Shown: positions 46,831 through 58,905, counted from the first letter of the stretch. The stretch: 64,000 nt of DNA from an uncultured Pelagibacteraceae bacterium (GCA_902624045.1 CACNVX010000001.1:90529-154528); one strand, 5' to 3'. Program-made: numbers and translations. Notes: a model not told the origin generated them from the sequence alone.

Positions 46831-48082
46831 TATCAAAGAAATAAGAAAAGATTTTTCAAAATTTGAAAAAGCTCTCAAAAATCGTTCAATTGAGGTTGAT
46901 TTTAATAATTTACAAAAACTTGATGAATTAAATAGAAATTTAATTCAAAAAAAAGAAAATCTAGAAAAAGAAAAAAAAGATATTTCAAAATCTAAAGATG
47001 AACGTTTTTTTAAAAAATCTAAAGAAATTTCTTTGGAATTAGAAAAAATTTCTGAACATCAAAAAAATACTAAAAGCGAATTGGATAGTATTTTGTCAAA
47101 TATACCAAATATACCTCACCAAGATGTTCCAAATGGAAAAGATGAAAATGACAATTTGGAAGTTTTAAAAGCAGGAAATGTTCCTGAATTTGATTTTAAA
47201 CCCAAATCTCATTATGAACTTGGTGAAAATTTAGCCATGCTTGATTTTGATCTTGCAACGAGGACAACAGGATCAAGATTTGTATTTGTAAAAAAAGACT
47301 TAGCATTACTGGAAAGAGCCTTATCTAATTTTATGTTAGATACTCATATTACTCAAAATGGTTATCAAGAAATTTCACCTCCATTAATTGCTTCTGAAAA
47401 TACAATGTATGGAACTGGTCAATTACCAAAATTTGAAAATGATCAATTTGAAATAAAACTTGAAGAAGGATCTGATAGAAAATTTTTAATTCCAACTGCT
47501 GAAGTAATATTAACTAATATTATTAAAGATAAAATTATTGATCAAAAAGATTTACCAATGAGATTTGTTGCCTCAACTCCATGTTTTAGAAAAGAAGCAG
47601 GCAGTTATGGAAAAGATACAAAGGGGATGATTAGACAGCATCAATTTTATAAAGTTGAAATGGTTAGTATTGTTGAAAAAGAAAATTGCCTAGAGGAATT
47701 AGAGCGTATGACAAATTGTGCAACTGGTATACTAGACAAGTTAGAATTGCCATACAGAAAAGTTATTTTATGTTCAGGTGATATGGGTTTTAGTGCTGAA
47801 AAAACATACGATATTGAAGTTTGGTTACCTTCAGAAAATAGGTATCGAGAAATATCATCATGCTCATCTTGTTCTACATTCCAAGCTCAAAGGATGAAAT
47901 CAAGATATAAAAATAAAAATAATGAAACTGTTTTTGCAGGAACATTAAATGGTAGCGGTTTAGCCGTGGGTAGAACATTAATTGCTGTATTAGAAAACTA
48001 TCAACAAAAAGATGGCACAATTATTATTCCGAAGATACTGCGACCCTATATGAATAATTTGGAATTGATTTCATCTAAATAA
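46823..48082 (+). CDS. serS: Seryl-tRNA synthetase
   Basis: Class II synthetase of 419 residues. The N-terminal tRNA-binding coiled coil covers about residues 25-100. The catalytic core has TGQLPKFENDQF, motif 2 region FRKEAGSYGKDTKGMIRQHQFYKVEM and motif 3 NGSGLAVGRTLIAVLENYQ. Follows tatC directly, the usual alphaproteobacterial order. Confidence 0.97.
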   Translation: MHNIKEIRKDFSKFEKALKNRSIEVDFNNLQKLDELNRNLIQKKENLEKEKKDISKSKDERFFKKSKEISLELEKISEHQKNTKSELDSILSNIPNIPHQDVPNGKDENDNLEVLKAGNVPEFDFKPKSHYELGENLAMLDFDLATRTTGSRFVFVKKDLALLERALSNFMLDTHITQNGYQEISPPLIASENTMYGTGQLPKFENDQFEIKLEEGSDRKFLIPTAEVILTNIIKDKIIDQKDLPMRFVASTPCFRKEAGSYGKDTKGMIRQHQFYKVEMVSIVEKENCLEELERMTNCATGILDKLELPYRKVILCSGDMGFSAEKTYDIEVWLPSENRYREISSCSSCSTFQAQRMKSRYKNKNNETVFAGTLNGSGLAVGRTLIAVLENYQQKDGTIIIPKILRPYMNNLELISSK

Positions 48083-48137
48083 AGTTGTTTTAATTACGTA
48101 GATAGTATAAATATTCACATAATTTATAAGGAGATTT

Positions 48138-48431
48138 ATGGAAGGTTCAGGAATAGGACAATTTATACCGCTAATTTTAATTTTTGTTATTTTTTATTTT
48201 TTCTTAATAAGACCACAACAAAAAAAAGTTAAAGAGCACAAAGCAATGGTTGAAAGTCTTAAAAGAGGTGACAAGGTGGTTACTTCCGGAGGTATCACAG
48301 GTAGAGTTGAAAGACTTATAGACAATGATAAAGTTGAAGTAGAAATTGCTGAAAACGTAAAAGTTGAGATAGTTAAATCAACTGGTATTCAAAGTCTCAT
48401 AAATACAAATACTCAAGAAGTTAAAAAATAA
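48138..48431 (+). CDS. yajC: Preprotein translocase accessory subunit YajC
   Basis: A 97-residue bitopic protein: a helix (IPLILIFVIFYFFLIRPQQKK), then the conserved KEHKAMVESLKRGDKVVTSGGITGRV. It associates with SecDF. A clean aaggag ribosome site precedes the ATG. It is the first gene of yajC-secD-secF, all on the plus strand. Confidence 0.96.
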   Translation: MEGSGIGQFIPLILIFVIFYFFLIRPQQKKVKEHKAMVESLKRGDKVVTSGGITGRVERLIDNDKVEVEIAENVKVEIVKSTGIQSLINTNTQEVKK

Positions 48432-48445
48432 TTAATTTTAGTTAA

Positions 48446-50002
48446 GTGCTTTATTTCTCTAAGTTAAGAATTTTATTTATAACATTTTTTTCTATTCTAT
48501 TTGTCTTAATTGCTTCATCAAATCTTTTTAAATTTGATGATAGTTTTTTTGATAAAAAAATTAATTTAGGATTAGATCTTCAGGGAGGATCATATCTTTT
48601 ACTAGAGATTGATAATGATCCAGTTATTGAACAAAAATTACAAAATCTTACATCAACAATTAGAAATTATTTCAAAGAAAAAAATATTAAAATCAACAAT
48701 ATAAAAATAGAAAATCAAAATATTTTTTTTAATGTATTGGATGACAAAAAACAATCTGTATTAGACGTATTTCAAGATGAAAACAGTGACCTTAATCCAT
48801 ATTATCCAAGATTTAAATCACATCAATTAGAAATTGAAGACACAGGATTAAATCTTGAAGTTAAATTTTCTAGACAAGGGTTAATTAAACTTAAAACCTC
48901 ATCACAAGATCAGGCTATAGAAATTGTTAGAAGAAGAGTTGATGAGGTAGGGACTAATGAGCCCAACATACTAAAAAGAGGAAATAACCGTATTTTAGTA
49001 GAACTTCCTGGCCTAGATGACCCAATGAGAATTAAATCATTACTTGGTAAAACTGCAAATCTTACTTTTAGATTTGTGACTAACGATGAAAATGATCGTT
49101 TTGGTATTGAAAAATTAAAATTTGAAAATGGTGCAGAAGTAGCAACAGTAAGTAAAAGAATCATAATTAGTGGAGAGAATTTACTTGATGCTCAGCCAAA
49201 AATGGATACGCAGACTAATCAGACAATTGTTTCATTTACTTTAGATAGAGTTGGAGCAAAAAGATTTGGTAAAGCAACTTCAACTGGAATTGGAAAACAA
49301 TTAGCAATTGTGTTAGATGAAAAAATCATTAGTGCACCAGTAGTTAGAGATACGATTGCTAGTGGATCTGGTCAGATAAGTGGAGGATTTACTTTTCAAT
49401 CCGCAACAGATTTAGCTTTATTGTTAAGATCCGGAGCATTACCAGCTCCATTAGAAATAATTGAAGAAAGAACTGTAGGACCTGATCTTGGACAAGACTC
49501 AATTAATGCTGGTATGATTGCATTAGCAATAGGTTTTATGTTGGTCATAATTTTCATGTTTGTTAAATATAAAATTTTTGGATTAATCACTAACTTAACA
49601 CTTATAGTAAACTTATTTATATTATTAGGTGTTTTGACCTTATTCGAAGCCACTTTAACTTTACCAGGCATAGCAGGAATTATTTTAACCGTAGGTATGG
49701 CGGTAGATGCAAATGTACTAATTTTTGAAAGAATCAAAGAAGAATTAAAGGATGAAACTAACAATATCTTAGCTTTTGATAGCGGTTACACAAAATCTAG
49801 AACAGCAATATTAGACGCTAATATTACAACTTTAATAGCTGCAATTATTTTATTTTTTATGGGTTCAGGTCCTGTAAAAGGTTTTGCAGTTACTTTAGGT
49901 GTTGGAATATTTACAACATTGTTCTCTGTTTATTTTATTGCAAGATTATTCACTAGTATTTATGTCTCTAAAAATAAGAATAAAGAAAATTTAATCCAAT
50001 GA
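48446..50002 (+). CDS. secD: Protein translocase subunit SecD
   Basis: Proton-driven component that pulls preproteins out at the periplasmic face. The start is GTG 48446. The 518 residues show the first helix, a GLDLQGGSYLLLEID motif, the large periplasmic domain, then five helices with GMIALAIGFMLVIIFMFVKYK and the TVGMAVDANVLIFERIKEEL signature. It overlaps secF by four bases. Confidence 0.96.
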   Translation: MLYFSKLRILFITFFSILFVLIASSNLFKFDDSFFDKKINLGLDLQGGSYLLLEIDNDPVIEQKLQNLTSTIRNYFKEKNIKINNIKIENQNIFFNVLDDKKQSVLDVFQDENSDLNPYYPRFKSHQLEIEDTGLNLEVKFSRQGLIKLKTSSQDQAIEIVRRRVDEVGTNEPNILKRGNNRILVELPGLDDPMRIKSLLGKTANLTFRFVTNDENDRFGIEKLKFENGAEVATVSKRIIISGENLLDAQPKMDTQTNQTIVSFTLDRVGAKRFGKATSTGIGKQLAIVLDEKIISAPVVRDTIASGSGQISGGFTFQSATDLALLLRSGALPAPLEIIEERTVGPDLGQDSINAGMIALAIGFMLVIIFMFVKYKIFGLITNLTLIVNLFILLGVLTLFEATLTLPGIAGIILTVGMAVDANVLIFERIKEELKDETNNILAFDSGYTKSRTAILDANITTLIAAIILFFMGSGPVKGFAVTLGVGIFTTLFSVYFIARLFTSIYVSKNKNKENLIQ

Positions 50003-50889
50003 TAGCATTTAATAAATACTATAATCATTTTAATTTACTATCTTCAGTTTTGATTATTATCTCATTGATTTTACTTATTTTTAAAGGGCTAAATTTTGGT
50101 ATAGATTTTAAAGGAGGAACTTTAATTGAATTAAGAGCGACAGATAGTAAAATAAATGTATCATCACTAAGAGATAAATTTAACCAAATGGATCTTGGGG
50201 ACATTTCTGTTAAAAAATTTGGAAATGAGAGCGATTTTTTAATTAAATTTGAAAATAAAGACAACAAAAAAAATATAATAAAAGAAATAAAAATAAATTT
50301 AGATAAATCTTTTGGAAATAATTATGATTTTAGGAGAGTTGAGAACGTTGGTCCAAAAGTAAGTGCGGAATTACTTAAATCAGGTATTATTGCAATTTCT
50401 TTATCTTTAGCTTTGATGCTAGTTTATATTTGGATAAGATTTGAGTGGCAGTTCAGTTTAGGAGCAATTTTGGCGCTATTCCATGATGTAATATTAACTT
50501 TAGGTATATTTTCACTATTTAGTTTAGAAATAAATTTATCAATAATTGCAGCTGTATTAACAATAGTAGGTTACTCAATGAATGACACGGTTGTAATATT
50601 TGATCGTGTTAGAGAAAATTTAAGGAAATATTCCGACATTAAAATATTTGAATTAACAAATATTTCTATTAATGAAACTCTATCAAGGACTATTATAACA
50701 TCTGCAACTACTTTGTTAGCATTATTAGCAATCTATTTTTTTGGCGGAGAGATATTAAAAGGTTTTTCTCTAGCAATGATACTTGGTGTTGTATTTGGAA
50801 CTTATTCTTCTATCTATATTGCAAATACTGTTTTGGTTAGATTGAGAGTTTCTCAAAAAACTGTATTAAGAGATGATGATCAAAAATAA
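49999..50889 (+). CDS. secF: Protein translocase subunit SecF
   Basis: Partner of SecD. The 296 residues contain GLNFGIDFKGGTLIELR, the NVGPKVSAELLKSG segment, and the helical core with TIVGYSMNDTVVIFDRVRENLRK and SRTIITSATTLLALLAIYFFGG. Separate secD and secF genes are kept rather than fused. Confidence 0.96.
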   Translation: MIAFNKYYNHFNLLSSVLIIISLILLIFKGLNFGIDFKGGTLIELRATDSKINVSSLRDKFNQMDLGDISVKKFGNESDFLIKFENKDNKKNIIKEIKINLDKSFGNNYDFRRVENVGPKVSAELLKSGIIAISLSLALMLVYIWIRFEWQFSLGAILALFHDVILTLGIFSLFSLEINLSIIAAVLTIVGYSMNDTVVIFDRVRENLRKYSDIKIFELTNISINETLSRTIITSATTLLALLAIYFFGGEILKGFSLAMILGVVFGTYSSIYIANTVLVRLRVSQKTVLRDDDQK

Positions 50890-50947
50890 AAGAAATAATT
50901 AAAAATAAAAATTACATTATAATATTCTTATCATATTATAATTTTTT

Positions 50948-52909
50948 ATGTACAAAAAACTTTGGCATCCACCAGATAGAATAAAAAAAAATTCAAATCT
51001 ATTTAAATTTGAAAAGTTCATATCTAAAAGATTTTCTAAAAATTTTAATAATGACTATGAAAAAATTCATGAATGGTCGGTTAAAAATTCAGGTCAATTC
51101 TGGAATAATGTTTGGGATTTTACAAATGTAAAAGGTAAAAAAAATAAAACCAAGTTTAAAAAATCACAAAAATTTTATAAAAATATTTTTTTACCAAATT
51201 CCAAATTAAATTTTTGCGAAAACTTACTGTCGCAAAACAACAGGAAAAAGGCATTAACTTTTATTAGTGAAAACGGATTTAGAGAAGTAAGAACATGGTA
51301 TGATTTAAACAAAAATGTAAAAAATATTTCTAATTATTTAAAAAAATTAAATATAAAACCAAAAGATCGAGTCGCGGCTTATATGCCAAATATACCTGAA
51401 ACGGTTGAAGCTTTCTTGGGCACAGTAGCAATTGGTGCTATATGGTCATCTTGCTCTCCAGATTTTGGAACAAATGGTGTTGTAGAGAGATTTTCCCAAA
51501 TAAGACCAAAAATTTTATTCGTTACTAATAAATATTTTTATAATGGAAAAAATATAAATATTTTAAAAAGATTACCAGAAATAATTAAAAAAATACCCTC
51601 CATAAAACATATTATTATATCTAAATATCCAGGCCAAACTAATATTAGAAAATTTCCAAAATATAAAAATACAATTACTCACAATTGGAAAAATATTTAT
51701 AAAAGAAAAAATTTTTATTTAAATTTCAAACAATTTAATTTTGAACATGATTTAGCAATTTTGTACTCAAGTGGTACCACGGGTAAGCCAAAATGTATTT
51801 GTCACAAAGCTGGTGGTGTATTGTTGCAACATTTAAAGGAGCATCAGCTTCACTGTGATATTAAAGAAAACGATAACGTTTTTTATTTTACAACTTGTGG
51901 ATGGATGATGTGGAATTGGTTAATTTCAGTTTTAGCGTCGAAAGCCTCAATTGTATTATTTGATGGTTTTCCTATGTATAAAAGAAAAGATCTTCTTTTA
52001 CGCATTGCAAAAAAAGAAAATATAACTTTATTCGGTGTAAGTGCTAAATATATTGACGAGTTAAGAAAAACAAAAAAAAATTATAAAAAAATTCACAATT
52101 TAAAAAAATTAAGAACAATTTGTTCAACTGGGTCGCCCTTATCAGAAGAGAGTTTTAATTATGTTTACAAAAATATAAAAAGCAATGTTCACTTAGCTTC
52201 TATATCAGGTGGTACCGATATTGTATCTTGTTTTGTTTTAGGAAATTTATATCAATCAGTATATTCAGGTGAAATTCAATGCAAAGGTTTAGGCATGGAT
52301 GTTCGAGTTTTTAATGAAAAAGGAAAATCAATTTTAAATAAAAAGGGTGAACTTGTGTGTATAAATCCTTTTCCATCAATGCCAAACAAATTTTGGAAAG
52401 ATGCCAAAGATAAAAAATTCAAAAAAGCATACTTTAATAAGTTTAAAAATATTTGGCACCATGGTGATTATGCAAAAATAACAAATAATAATGGCTTTAT
52501 AATATTTGGAAGATCAGACACAACGTTAAACCCTGGTGGTGTCAGACTGGGTACCGCTGAAATTTATTCTGAGGTTGAGAAATTTAAGGAAATTAAAGAG
52601 TCATTAGCTGTGGGTCAATCTTGGGATAATGATATCAGAATTATTTTGTTTATTATTTTGAATCCAAAATATCAATTAACAAACAATGTAGTAAATAGAA
52701 TAAAGTTACAAATTAAAAAAAATGTATCACCTAGACATGTACCCAATAAAATAATTCAAATAAATGATATTCCAAGAACTAAAAGTGGTAAAATTGTTGA
52801 ATTAGCTGTTAAAAATACAATTGAGGGAATAGGAATAAAAAACAAAGAAGCTTTATCTAATCCCCAATCTTTAAATCAATTTAAAAATATTAAAGAATTA
52901 AAATATTAG
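50948..52909 (+). CDS. Acetoacetyl-CoA synthetase
   Basis: ANL-superfamily ligase activating acetoacetate to acetoacetyl-CoA. The 653 residues include the AMP-binding loop YSSGTTGKPKCICH and the FTTCGWMMWNWL stretch typical of AacS. SISGGTDIVSCF, HHGDYAKI and IFGRSDTTLNPGGVRLG follow, with the C-terminal lysine in RTKSGK. The N-terminal SVKNSGQFWNNVWDF is the ACAS_N region. It stands alone between secF and convergent uvrA. Acetyl- or propionyl-CoA synthetase is less likely given the AacS-like motifs. Confidence 0.9.
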   Translation: MYKKLWHPPDRIKKNSNLFKFEKFISKRFSKNFNNDYEKIHEWSVKNSGQFWNNVWDFTNVKGKKNKTKFKKSQKFYKNIFLPNSKLNFCENLLSQNNRKKALTFISENGFREVRTWYDLNKNVKNISNYLKKLNIKPKDRVAAYMPNIPETVEAFLGTVAIGAIWSSCSPDFGTNGVVERFSQIRPKILFVTNKYFYNGKNINILKRLPEIIKKIPSIKHIIISKYPGQTNIRKFPKYKNTITHNWKNIYKRKNFYLNFKQFNFEHDLAILYSSGTTGKPKCICHKAGGVLLQHLKEHQLHCDIKENDNVFYFTTCGWMMWNWLISVLASKASIVLFDGFPMYKRKDLLLRIAKKENITLFGVSAKYIDELRKTKKNYKKIHNLKKLRTICSTGSPLSEESFNYVYKNIKSNVHLASISGGTDIVSCFVLGNLYQSVYSGEIQCKGLGMDVRVFNEKGKSILNKKGELVCINPFPSMPNKFWKDAKDKKFKKAYFNKFKNIWHHGDYAKITNNNGFIIFGRSDTTLNPGGVRLGTAEIYSEVEKFKEIKESLAVGQSWDNDIRIILFIILNPKYQLTNNVVNRIKLQIKKNVSPRHVPNKIIQINDIPRTKSGKIVELAVKNTIEGIGIKNKEALSNPQSLNQFKNIKELKY

Positions 52910-52929
52910 TATTAAAAAAAATTTAAATA

Positions 52930-55782
52930 TTAGATCAATAAAGGTTTTAAAAATTGACCAGTATAACTGTCTTTATTCCTACAAATATCTTCAGGTTTAC
53001 CTTCTGCAACTATATTTCCACCTTTTACACCCCCGTCTGGACCCATGTCTACGATATAATCAGCTGTCTTAATAACATCTAGGTTATGTTCTATAACTAC
53101 AACTGTATTTCCAAGTTTTACAAATGTATGAAGAATTTCTAATAATTTTTTAATATCATGTTGATGTAATCCTGTTGTCGGTTCATCCAAAATATACATT
53201 GTTCTTCCCGTAGATCTCTTTGAAAGTTCTTTAGCTAGCTTTATTCTCTGAGCTTCACCTCCAGATAGTGTGGTTGCTTGTTGACCAATTTTTATATAAC
53301 CTAAACCAACTTTTTTAAGTGTTAATAATTTTGTTTTTATACTTGAAATATTTTCAAAATATTCACATCCTTCATCAACAGACATATTTAGAACGTCTGC
53401 TATACTTTTTCCTTTAAACTTAATTTCTAAAGTTTCTCTATTATATCTTGTTCCTTTACATTCATCACACTGAATATAAACATCGGGTAAAAAGTGCATT
53501 TCGTAGGTAATAACGCCGTCACCTTCACAAGCTTCACATCGTCCACCTTTCACATTAAATGAAAATCGACCTGGTTTATAACCTCTTGTTTTTGACTCAG
53601 GTAAACTTGTAAACCAATCTCTAATAGGACCAAAAGCACCGGTATAAGTTGCTGGATTTGATCTCGGTGTTCTTCCAATAGGTGATTGATCAATATCTAT
53701 AATTTTATCGATCAATTCTACACCTTTATAAGCTTTAAAAGATTTTGGAGCCTTTCTTGCTTTATTATTTAATGTTAAATTTAATGCATGGAATAAAGTT
53801 TGTAATATTAAGGTTGACTTACCGCTACCTGAAACACCTGTTACACAAGTAAATGTTCCAGTTGGAATTTTAAGATTAACATTGTTTAAATTATTTCCAC
53901 TAGCTCCATTGATTTCAACATATCTTCCATTTTTTGCAATACGTCTTGTTTTAGGAATATCAATTTTTTTTTTATTTGCAAGGTACTGGCCTGTAATACT
54001 GTTTTTATCTTTTTTTATTTCTTCATATGATCCTTGAGATGTTACTGTCCCACCATTGCTTCCTGCCTCTGGACCTAAATCAATTATGTGGTCTGCATTT
54101 TCCATTGTTTCTGTATCATGTTCAACAACTATAACTGTATTTCCAAGATCTCTTAGTCTTTTTAATGCATTTATAAGTTTAACATTATCTTTTTGATGAA
54201 GTCCTATTGAAGGTTCATCTAAAACATAAAGTACTCCTGTTAAACCTGATCCAATTTGAGATGCTAATCTAATTCTTTGTGCCTCACCGCCAGACAAAGT
54301 CCCAGACTCTCTGGATAATGTAAGGTAATCTAAACCAACATTAAGAAGAAAATTTAATCTTTCATTAATTTCTTTTAAAACATGCTCAGCAATCTTAAAT
54401 TGTCTTTTATCAAGGTTTTTTTCCAAATTTCTAAACCATTCAGCAGCATCTAAAATTGATTTTTTTGACACTTCACTGATATTTAAATTATTTATTTTTA
54501 CACACAATGCCTCTTCTTTAAGTCTATCACCATTGCACGACTCACAAGCTGTATCTGATTGATATTCTGCTATAGCTTCTCTTTTCCATTCACTATCAGA
54601 CTCTAAAAATCTTCTCTCTAGATTATTTATTACTCCTTCAAATGTTTTTTTGTAAGAATATTTTTCATAACCATCATCATAATTAAATTTTATTTCATCT
54701 TCATCAGATCCGTAAAGAATTATATCTTTAATTTTTTTTGGTAATTTTTTCCATTTTTCATCTAATGAAAAATTATAATGTTTAGCTAAAGACGATAAAG
54801 TTTGAGCGTAATAAAGAGTTGTAGACTTTGACCATGGTTCGATGGCACCATCTGCTAAACTTTTTCTCTCATCTGGTACAACTAAATTTGGATCAACATT
54901 TAATTTTATACCAATACCTTCACATTCTTCACATGCACCATAAGGACTATTAAATGAAAATAATCTTGGTTCAATTTCTTCAATTGTAAAACCACTTTCA
55001 GGACAAGCAAATTTAGTTGAATAAATTAATTTTTCAATCTTTCTATATTTTTGAGGCAGTGTTTCGTCTTCATATTCAACAAAAACTAAACCATTTGATA
55101 AATTCACGGCTGTCTCTACACTTTCAGCTAATCTATTACCAAGTTTTGAATTTAAAACTATTCTATCTACAAGAACAGAAATGTCATGTTTAAGCTTTTT
55201 ATCTAACGTTGGTGATTTTTCAATATCGTATAAAACATTATCAATTTTAATTTTTCTAAATCCTCTTCTTTTATAACTTAAAATATCTTTTTTGTACTCT
55301 CCTTTACGTCCTCTTACTACTGGTGCATAAATATATATTGTAGATTTTTTTGGTAGATTTTTTATTAAATCAACAATTTGTGTAATTGTTTGTGATGTAA
55401 TTGGTTTACCTGTAAAAGGAGAATAAGGAATGCCTGCTCTTGCATACAAAACTCTCATATAATCATAAATTTCAGTAACAGTAGCTACAGTTGATCTTGG
55501 ATTTTTTGATGTATTTTTTTGCTCTATAGCAATAGCTGGACTTAATCCTTCAATTAAATCAACGTTAGGCTTCTTCATTTTATCTAAGAACTGCCTAGCA
55601 TAAGCAGATAGACTTTCGACATATCTCCTTTGACCTTCAGCATAAATAGTGTCAAACGCGAGTGATGATTTTCCCGAACCAGAAAGACCTGTTATGACTA
55701 TAAATTTATCTTTTGGTATTTCAACAGTAACATTCTTCAAATTGTGTTCTTTAGCGCCCTTAATAACTATCTTTTTCATCAT
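52930..55782 (-). CDS. uvrA: Excinuclease ABC subunit A
   Basis: Damage-recognition ATPase of nucleotide excision repair. The 950 residues contain two ABC modules: Walker [15 protein letters not shown] with signature [16 protein letters not shown], and [14 protein letters not shown] with [16 protein letters not shown]. Each is followed by a LDEP Walker B. The C-terminal zinc finger (CEACEGDG ... [10 protein letters not shown]) is intact, but the first module's leading pair reads CPES, not CPxC. Divergent from ssb with an 88-base gap; no GTTC-N7-GTTC SOS box is seen there. Confidence 0.97.
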   Translation of the reverse strand: MMKKIVIKGAKEHNLKNVTVEIPKDKFIVITGLSGSGKSSLAFDTIYAEGQRRYVESLSAYARQFLDKMKKPNVDLIEGLSPAIAIEQKNTSKNPRSTVATVTEIYDYMRVLYARAGIPYSPFTGKPITSQTITQIVDLIKNLPKKSTIYIYAPVVRGRKGEYKKDILSYKRRGFRKIKIDNVLYDIEKSPTLDKKLKHDISVLVDRIVLNSKLGNRLAESVETAVNLSNGLVFVEYEDETLPQKYRKIEKLIYSTKFACPESGFTIEEIEPRLFSFNSPYGACEECEGIGIKLNVDPNLVVPDERKSLADGAIEPWSKSTTLYYAQTLSSLAKHYNFSLDEKWKKLPKKIKDIILYGSDEDEIKFNYDDGYEKYSYKKTFEGVINNLERRFLESDSEWKREAIAEYQSDTACESCNGDRLKEEALCVKINNLNISEVSKKSILDAAEWFRNLEKNLDKRQFKIAEHVLKEINERLNFLLNVGLDYLTLSRESGTLSGGEAQRIRLASQIGSGLTGVLYVLDEPSIGLHQKDNVKLINALKRLRDLGNTVIVVEHDTETMENADHIIDLGPEAGSNGGTVTSQGSYEEIKKDKNSITGQYLANKKKIDIPKTRRIAKNGRYVEINGASGNNLNNVNLKIPTGTFTCVTGVSGSGKSTLILQTLFHALNLTLNNKARKAPKSFKAYKGVELIDKIIDIDQSPIGRTPRSNPATYTGAFGPIRDWFTSLPESKTRGYKPGRFSFNVKGGRCEACEGDGVITYEMHFLPDVYIQCDECKGTRYNRETLEIKFKGKSIADVLNMSVDEGCEYFENISSIKTKLLTLKKVGLGYIKIGQQATTLSGGEAQRIKLAKELSKRSTGRTMYILDEPTTGLHQHDIKKLLEILHTFVKLGNTVVVIEHNLDVIKTADYIVDMGPDGGVKGGNIVAEGKPEDICRNKDSYTGQFLKPLLI

Positions 55783-55870
55783 AATTTTAGTTGCTTTGAG
55801 TTAATAAAATTAATATTCAGAGAAATTGTGATATAAATCTAATTAACTAATTTAACAAATATTAAATATT

Positions 55871-56320
55871 ATGGCTGGAAGTTTAAATAAAGTATTATTA
55901 ATTGGTCGTTTGGGCGCAGATCCTGAAATAAAGCAAATGGTAAATGGAAAGAATGTAGCTAGATTAAGTTTAGCAACAAGCCAATCCTGGAAAGACAAAA
56001 ATACAGGCGAAAAAAAAGAAAAAACTGAATGGCACCGTGTAGTTGTATTTAATGAAGGACTTGTAAATGTTGTTCAGCAATATTTAAAAAAAGGAGCTCA
56101 AATTTATGTCGAAGGGCAGCTAACTACTAGAAAATGGAGAGACGAACAATCTGGGCAAGATAAATATTCAACTGAAATTGTCATACAAGGATTTAACTCA
56201 TCACTTACAATGTTGGGTGGTGGAAACTCTAGTGGAGGTATTCAAAATGATACAAGTCAAGACGCTAGTATTGAGAATACATCGCAAGTTTCAGACATGG
56301 ATGATGAAATTCCCTTTTAA
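55871..56320 (+). CDS. ssb: Single-stranded DNA-binding protein
   Basis: A 149-residue SSB. The OB fold covers residues 1-110 ([36 protein letters not shown]-like [12 protein letters not shown]). A short disordered linker and the protein-interaction tail DMDDEIPF follow. Location opposite uvrA and before gyrA is a common alphaproteobacterial order. Confidence 0.97.
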   Translation: MAGSLNKVLLIGRLGADPEIKQMVNGKNVARLSLATSQSWKDKNTGEKKEKTEWHRVVVFNEGLVNVVQQYLKKGAQIYVEGQLTTRKWRDEQSGQDKYSTEIVIQGFNSSLTMLGGGNSSGGIQNDTSQDASIENTSQVSDMDDEIPF

Positions 56321-56325
56321 TTAAT

Positions 56326-58905
56326 ATGCAAAAAACCGAAGAGATAAATAATAAAAATATAAAATTAATATCAATGCATGATGAGATGAGCTCATCATAT
56401 TTATCTTATGCGATGAGTGTAATCGTTAGTCGTGCTCTTCCTGATGTGAGAGATGGTCTAAAACCAGTTCACAGAAGAATTTTATATGCAATGCATAAAG
56501 GAGGATATGACTGGTCAAAACAATTTAGAAAATCAGCAAGGATAGTTGGAGATGTAATCGGTAAATATCACCCTCACGGTGATCAATCTGTCTATGATGC
56601 TTTAGTTAGAATGGTTCAAGATTTTTCTATGAGTTTACCATTAGTTCAGGGACAAGGAAATTTTGGATCAATTGATGGTGACCCAGCTGCAGCAATGAGA
56701 TACACAGAAACACGTTTATCAAAAGTTTCACAATATTTAATTGATGATATTGAAAAAAATACAATCTCTTTTAAAAGTAATTATGATGAAACAGAAAAAG
56801 AACCAAGTGTTTTACCTGCACAATTCCCAAATTTATTAGTTAACGGAGCTGGAGGAATTGCTGTTGGTATGGCAACAAGTATTCCCCCTCATAATCTTGG
56901 TGAGATAATAGATGGAACATTAGCCTTGATAGAGAATAAAGACATTAAAATTAAAGAATTGATGAAACATATACCGGGGCCAGATTTTCCCACTGGTGGA
57001 GTTGTCATTGGAAAAGATATTATTAAACAAGGTTATAATAGTGGTAGAGGATCATTTAAAATTAGAGGAGAAATATCTATTGAGCAACAAAAAAATGGGC
57101 GGGAAAGACTTGTTATAACTTCAATTCCTTATCAAGTAAATAAATCTGTATTAAATGAAAGAATAGCTCAACTAGTCAGAGAGAAAAAAATTGAGGGAAT
57201 AAGAGATATTAGAGACGAATCTAACAGAGAAGGTATAAGGGTTGCAATTGATTTGAGAAATGGCATAGAGCCTGAAACGATTAAGAGACAATTATATAAA
57301 AATACTCAAATTGAAAGTTCATTTGGATTTAATACATTAGCTATTGTTGAGGGAAAACCAAAAACATGTACTTTAAAAGAGTTTTTATCTAACTTTTTAA
57401 GTTTTAGAGAAGATGTTGTAATTAAAAAAACAAAATTTGACCTTATAAAAGCTGAGGAGCGTGCTCATGTATTGATAGGACTATCTGTAGCAGTTGAAAA
57501 TTTGGATAAGGTTATCAAAATTATTAGATCATCTAAAACCCCAGAAGATGCCAAATCACATATTTTAAAAACTAAATGGAAAATTAATAAATCTCAAAAA
57601 TTAATTTCCTTAGTAGAGGGAAAAAAGGGAAAAAATCTTTATTCATTATCTGAGCTACAAGTTTTGGCTATTTTAGAGTTAAGACTGCAAAAATTGACTG
57701 CGTTGGGAATTAATGAAATAGAAGTTGAAATAAAAAAACTAGCAGAATTGATAACAAAATATAAAAAAATAATCTCATCAAAAAAAGAACTTTTAAAAGT
57801 AATTAGTCAAGAACTTAAAAATATAAAAGAAAAATTTGCAGTTCCAAGAAGGACCAAAATTATAGATGCAGTTTTAAACTACGACATTGAAGAGACTATT
57901 CAAAAACAATCCGTAATAATAACAGTTACGCTACAAGGATATATCAAACGAGGTTCATTAGATGGCGTTAAAAAACAAAAAAGAGGCGGAAAGGGTAAAT
58001 CAGGCATTACAACTAGAGATCAAGATTCTGTAATACAAACTTTATCCGTAAATACCCACACTTCTGTACTTTTCTTTTCTACAGAAGGTTTAGTCTATAA
58101 AATAAAAGCTTGGAAAATCCCAGAGGGGTCTTCTTCATCAAAAGGAAAATCTCTATTTAATATTTTACCTTTAAAAAGTCATCAATCAATTAGTTCAATT
58201 ATGCCAATGCCTGAAGATGAAACAGACTTAAAAAATTATCAAATAATTTTTTCTACTGCGCAGGGTAAAGTTAGAAAAAACAGTTTGGAAGATTTTTCAT
58301 CAATTAATGCTTCAGGGAAAATAGCAATGAAATTAGATAATAATGATAAAATTGTAGGTGTTAAAATCTGTAAAGATGATCAAGACGTTATTTTAAGCAC
58401 AAAATTTGGTAAATGTATTAGGTTCGAGGTAAAAAAATTGAGAGTTTTTAAAGGTAGATCTTCAAAAGGAATAAAAGGTATTGAATTAGGAACAAATGAT
58501 CAAATTGTATCATTGTCTGTAATTGATAATTATAAAAACACTAAAAATGGAATAAAGACTAAAGATGAAAAACTAGAATTAAAAGCAAAACAGAAATTTG
58601 TATTATCAATAAGTGAAAATGGCTATGGTAAAAAAACATCTCATTTTGATTATAGAGTTACTAATAGAGGAGGCAAGGGAATCATAGGCATTGTAAATTC
58701 CCCACGAAATGGAAATATCACATCATCTTTTCCAGTCTATGAAGGAGATGAAATTTTAATATCTACTAACAAAGGTAGAGTAATTAGAGTAGCTGTTAAA
58801 GAGATTAGAACTGCTGGTAGAAACACTCAAGGTGTTAGAATAATTAAGTTATCAGGTGAAGAAAAAGTTGTTTCGGCAATCAAAATTGATGATAATTTAA
58901 TTTAA
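56326..58905 (+). CDS. gyrA: DNA gyrase subunit A
   Basis: Cuts and rejoins DNA during supercoiling. The 859 residues show the breakage-reunion domain with catalytic Tyr126 ([11 protein letters not shown]) and the quinolone-pocket stretch [17 protein letters not shown]-terminal beta-pinwheel repeats follow with the GyrA box ([13 protein letters not shown]). The residue matching E. coli Ser83 is glutamine (Q87). It begins six bases after ssb and overlaps coaD by one base. Confidence 0.97.
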   Translation: MQKTEEINNKNIKLISMHDEMSSSYLSYAMSVIVSRALPDVRDGLKPVHRRILYAMHKGGYDWSKQFRKSARIVGDVIGKYHPHGDQSVYDALVRMVQDFSMSLPLVQGQGNFGSIDGDPAAAMRYTETRLSKVSQYLIDDIEKNTISFKSNYDETEKEPSVLPAQFPNLLVNGAGGIAVGMATSIPPHNLGEIIDGTLALIENKDIKIKELMKHIPGPDFPTGGVVIGKDIIKQGYNSGRGSFKIRGEISIEQQKNGRERLVITSIPYQVNKSVLNERIAQLVREKKIEGIRDIRDESNREGIRVAIDLRNGIEPETIKRQLYKNTQIESSFGFNTLAIVEGKPKTCTLKEFLSNFLSFREDVVIKKTKFDLIKAEERAHVLIGLSVAVENLDKVIKIIRSSKTPEDAKSHILKTKWKINKSQKLISLVEGKKGKNLYSLSELQVLAILELRLQKLTALGINEIEVEIKKLAELITKYKKIISSKKELLKVISQELKNIKEKFAVPRRTKIIDAVLNYDIEETIQKQSVIITVTLQGYIKRGSLDGVKKQKRGGKGKSGITTRDQDSVIQTLSVNTHTSVLFFSTEGLVYKIKAWKIPEGSSSSKGKSLFNILPLKSHQSISSIMPMPEDETDLKNYQIIFSTAQGKVRKNSLEDFSSINASGKIAMKLDNNDKIVGVKICKDDQDVILSTKFGKCIRFEVKKLRVFKGRSSKGIKGIELGTNDQIVSLSVIDNYKNTKNGIKTKDEKLELKAKQKFVLSISENGYGKKTSHFDYRVTNRGGKGIIGIVNSPRNGNITSSFPVYEGDEILISTNKGRVIRVAVKEIRTAGRNTQGVRIIKLSGEEKVVSAIKIDDNLI

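Noticed and set aside
55783-55870. An SOS (LexA) box between uvrA and ssb
   Set aside because: The alphaproteobacterial pattern GTTC-N7-GTTC is not present; the nearest GTT...GTT pair has the wrong spacing and lacks the C residues.
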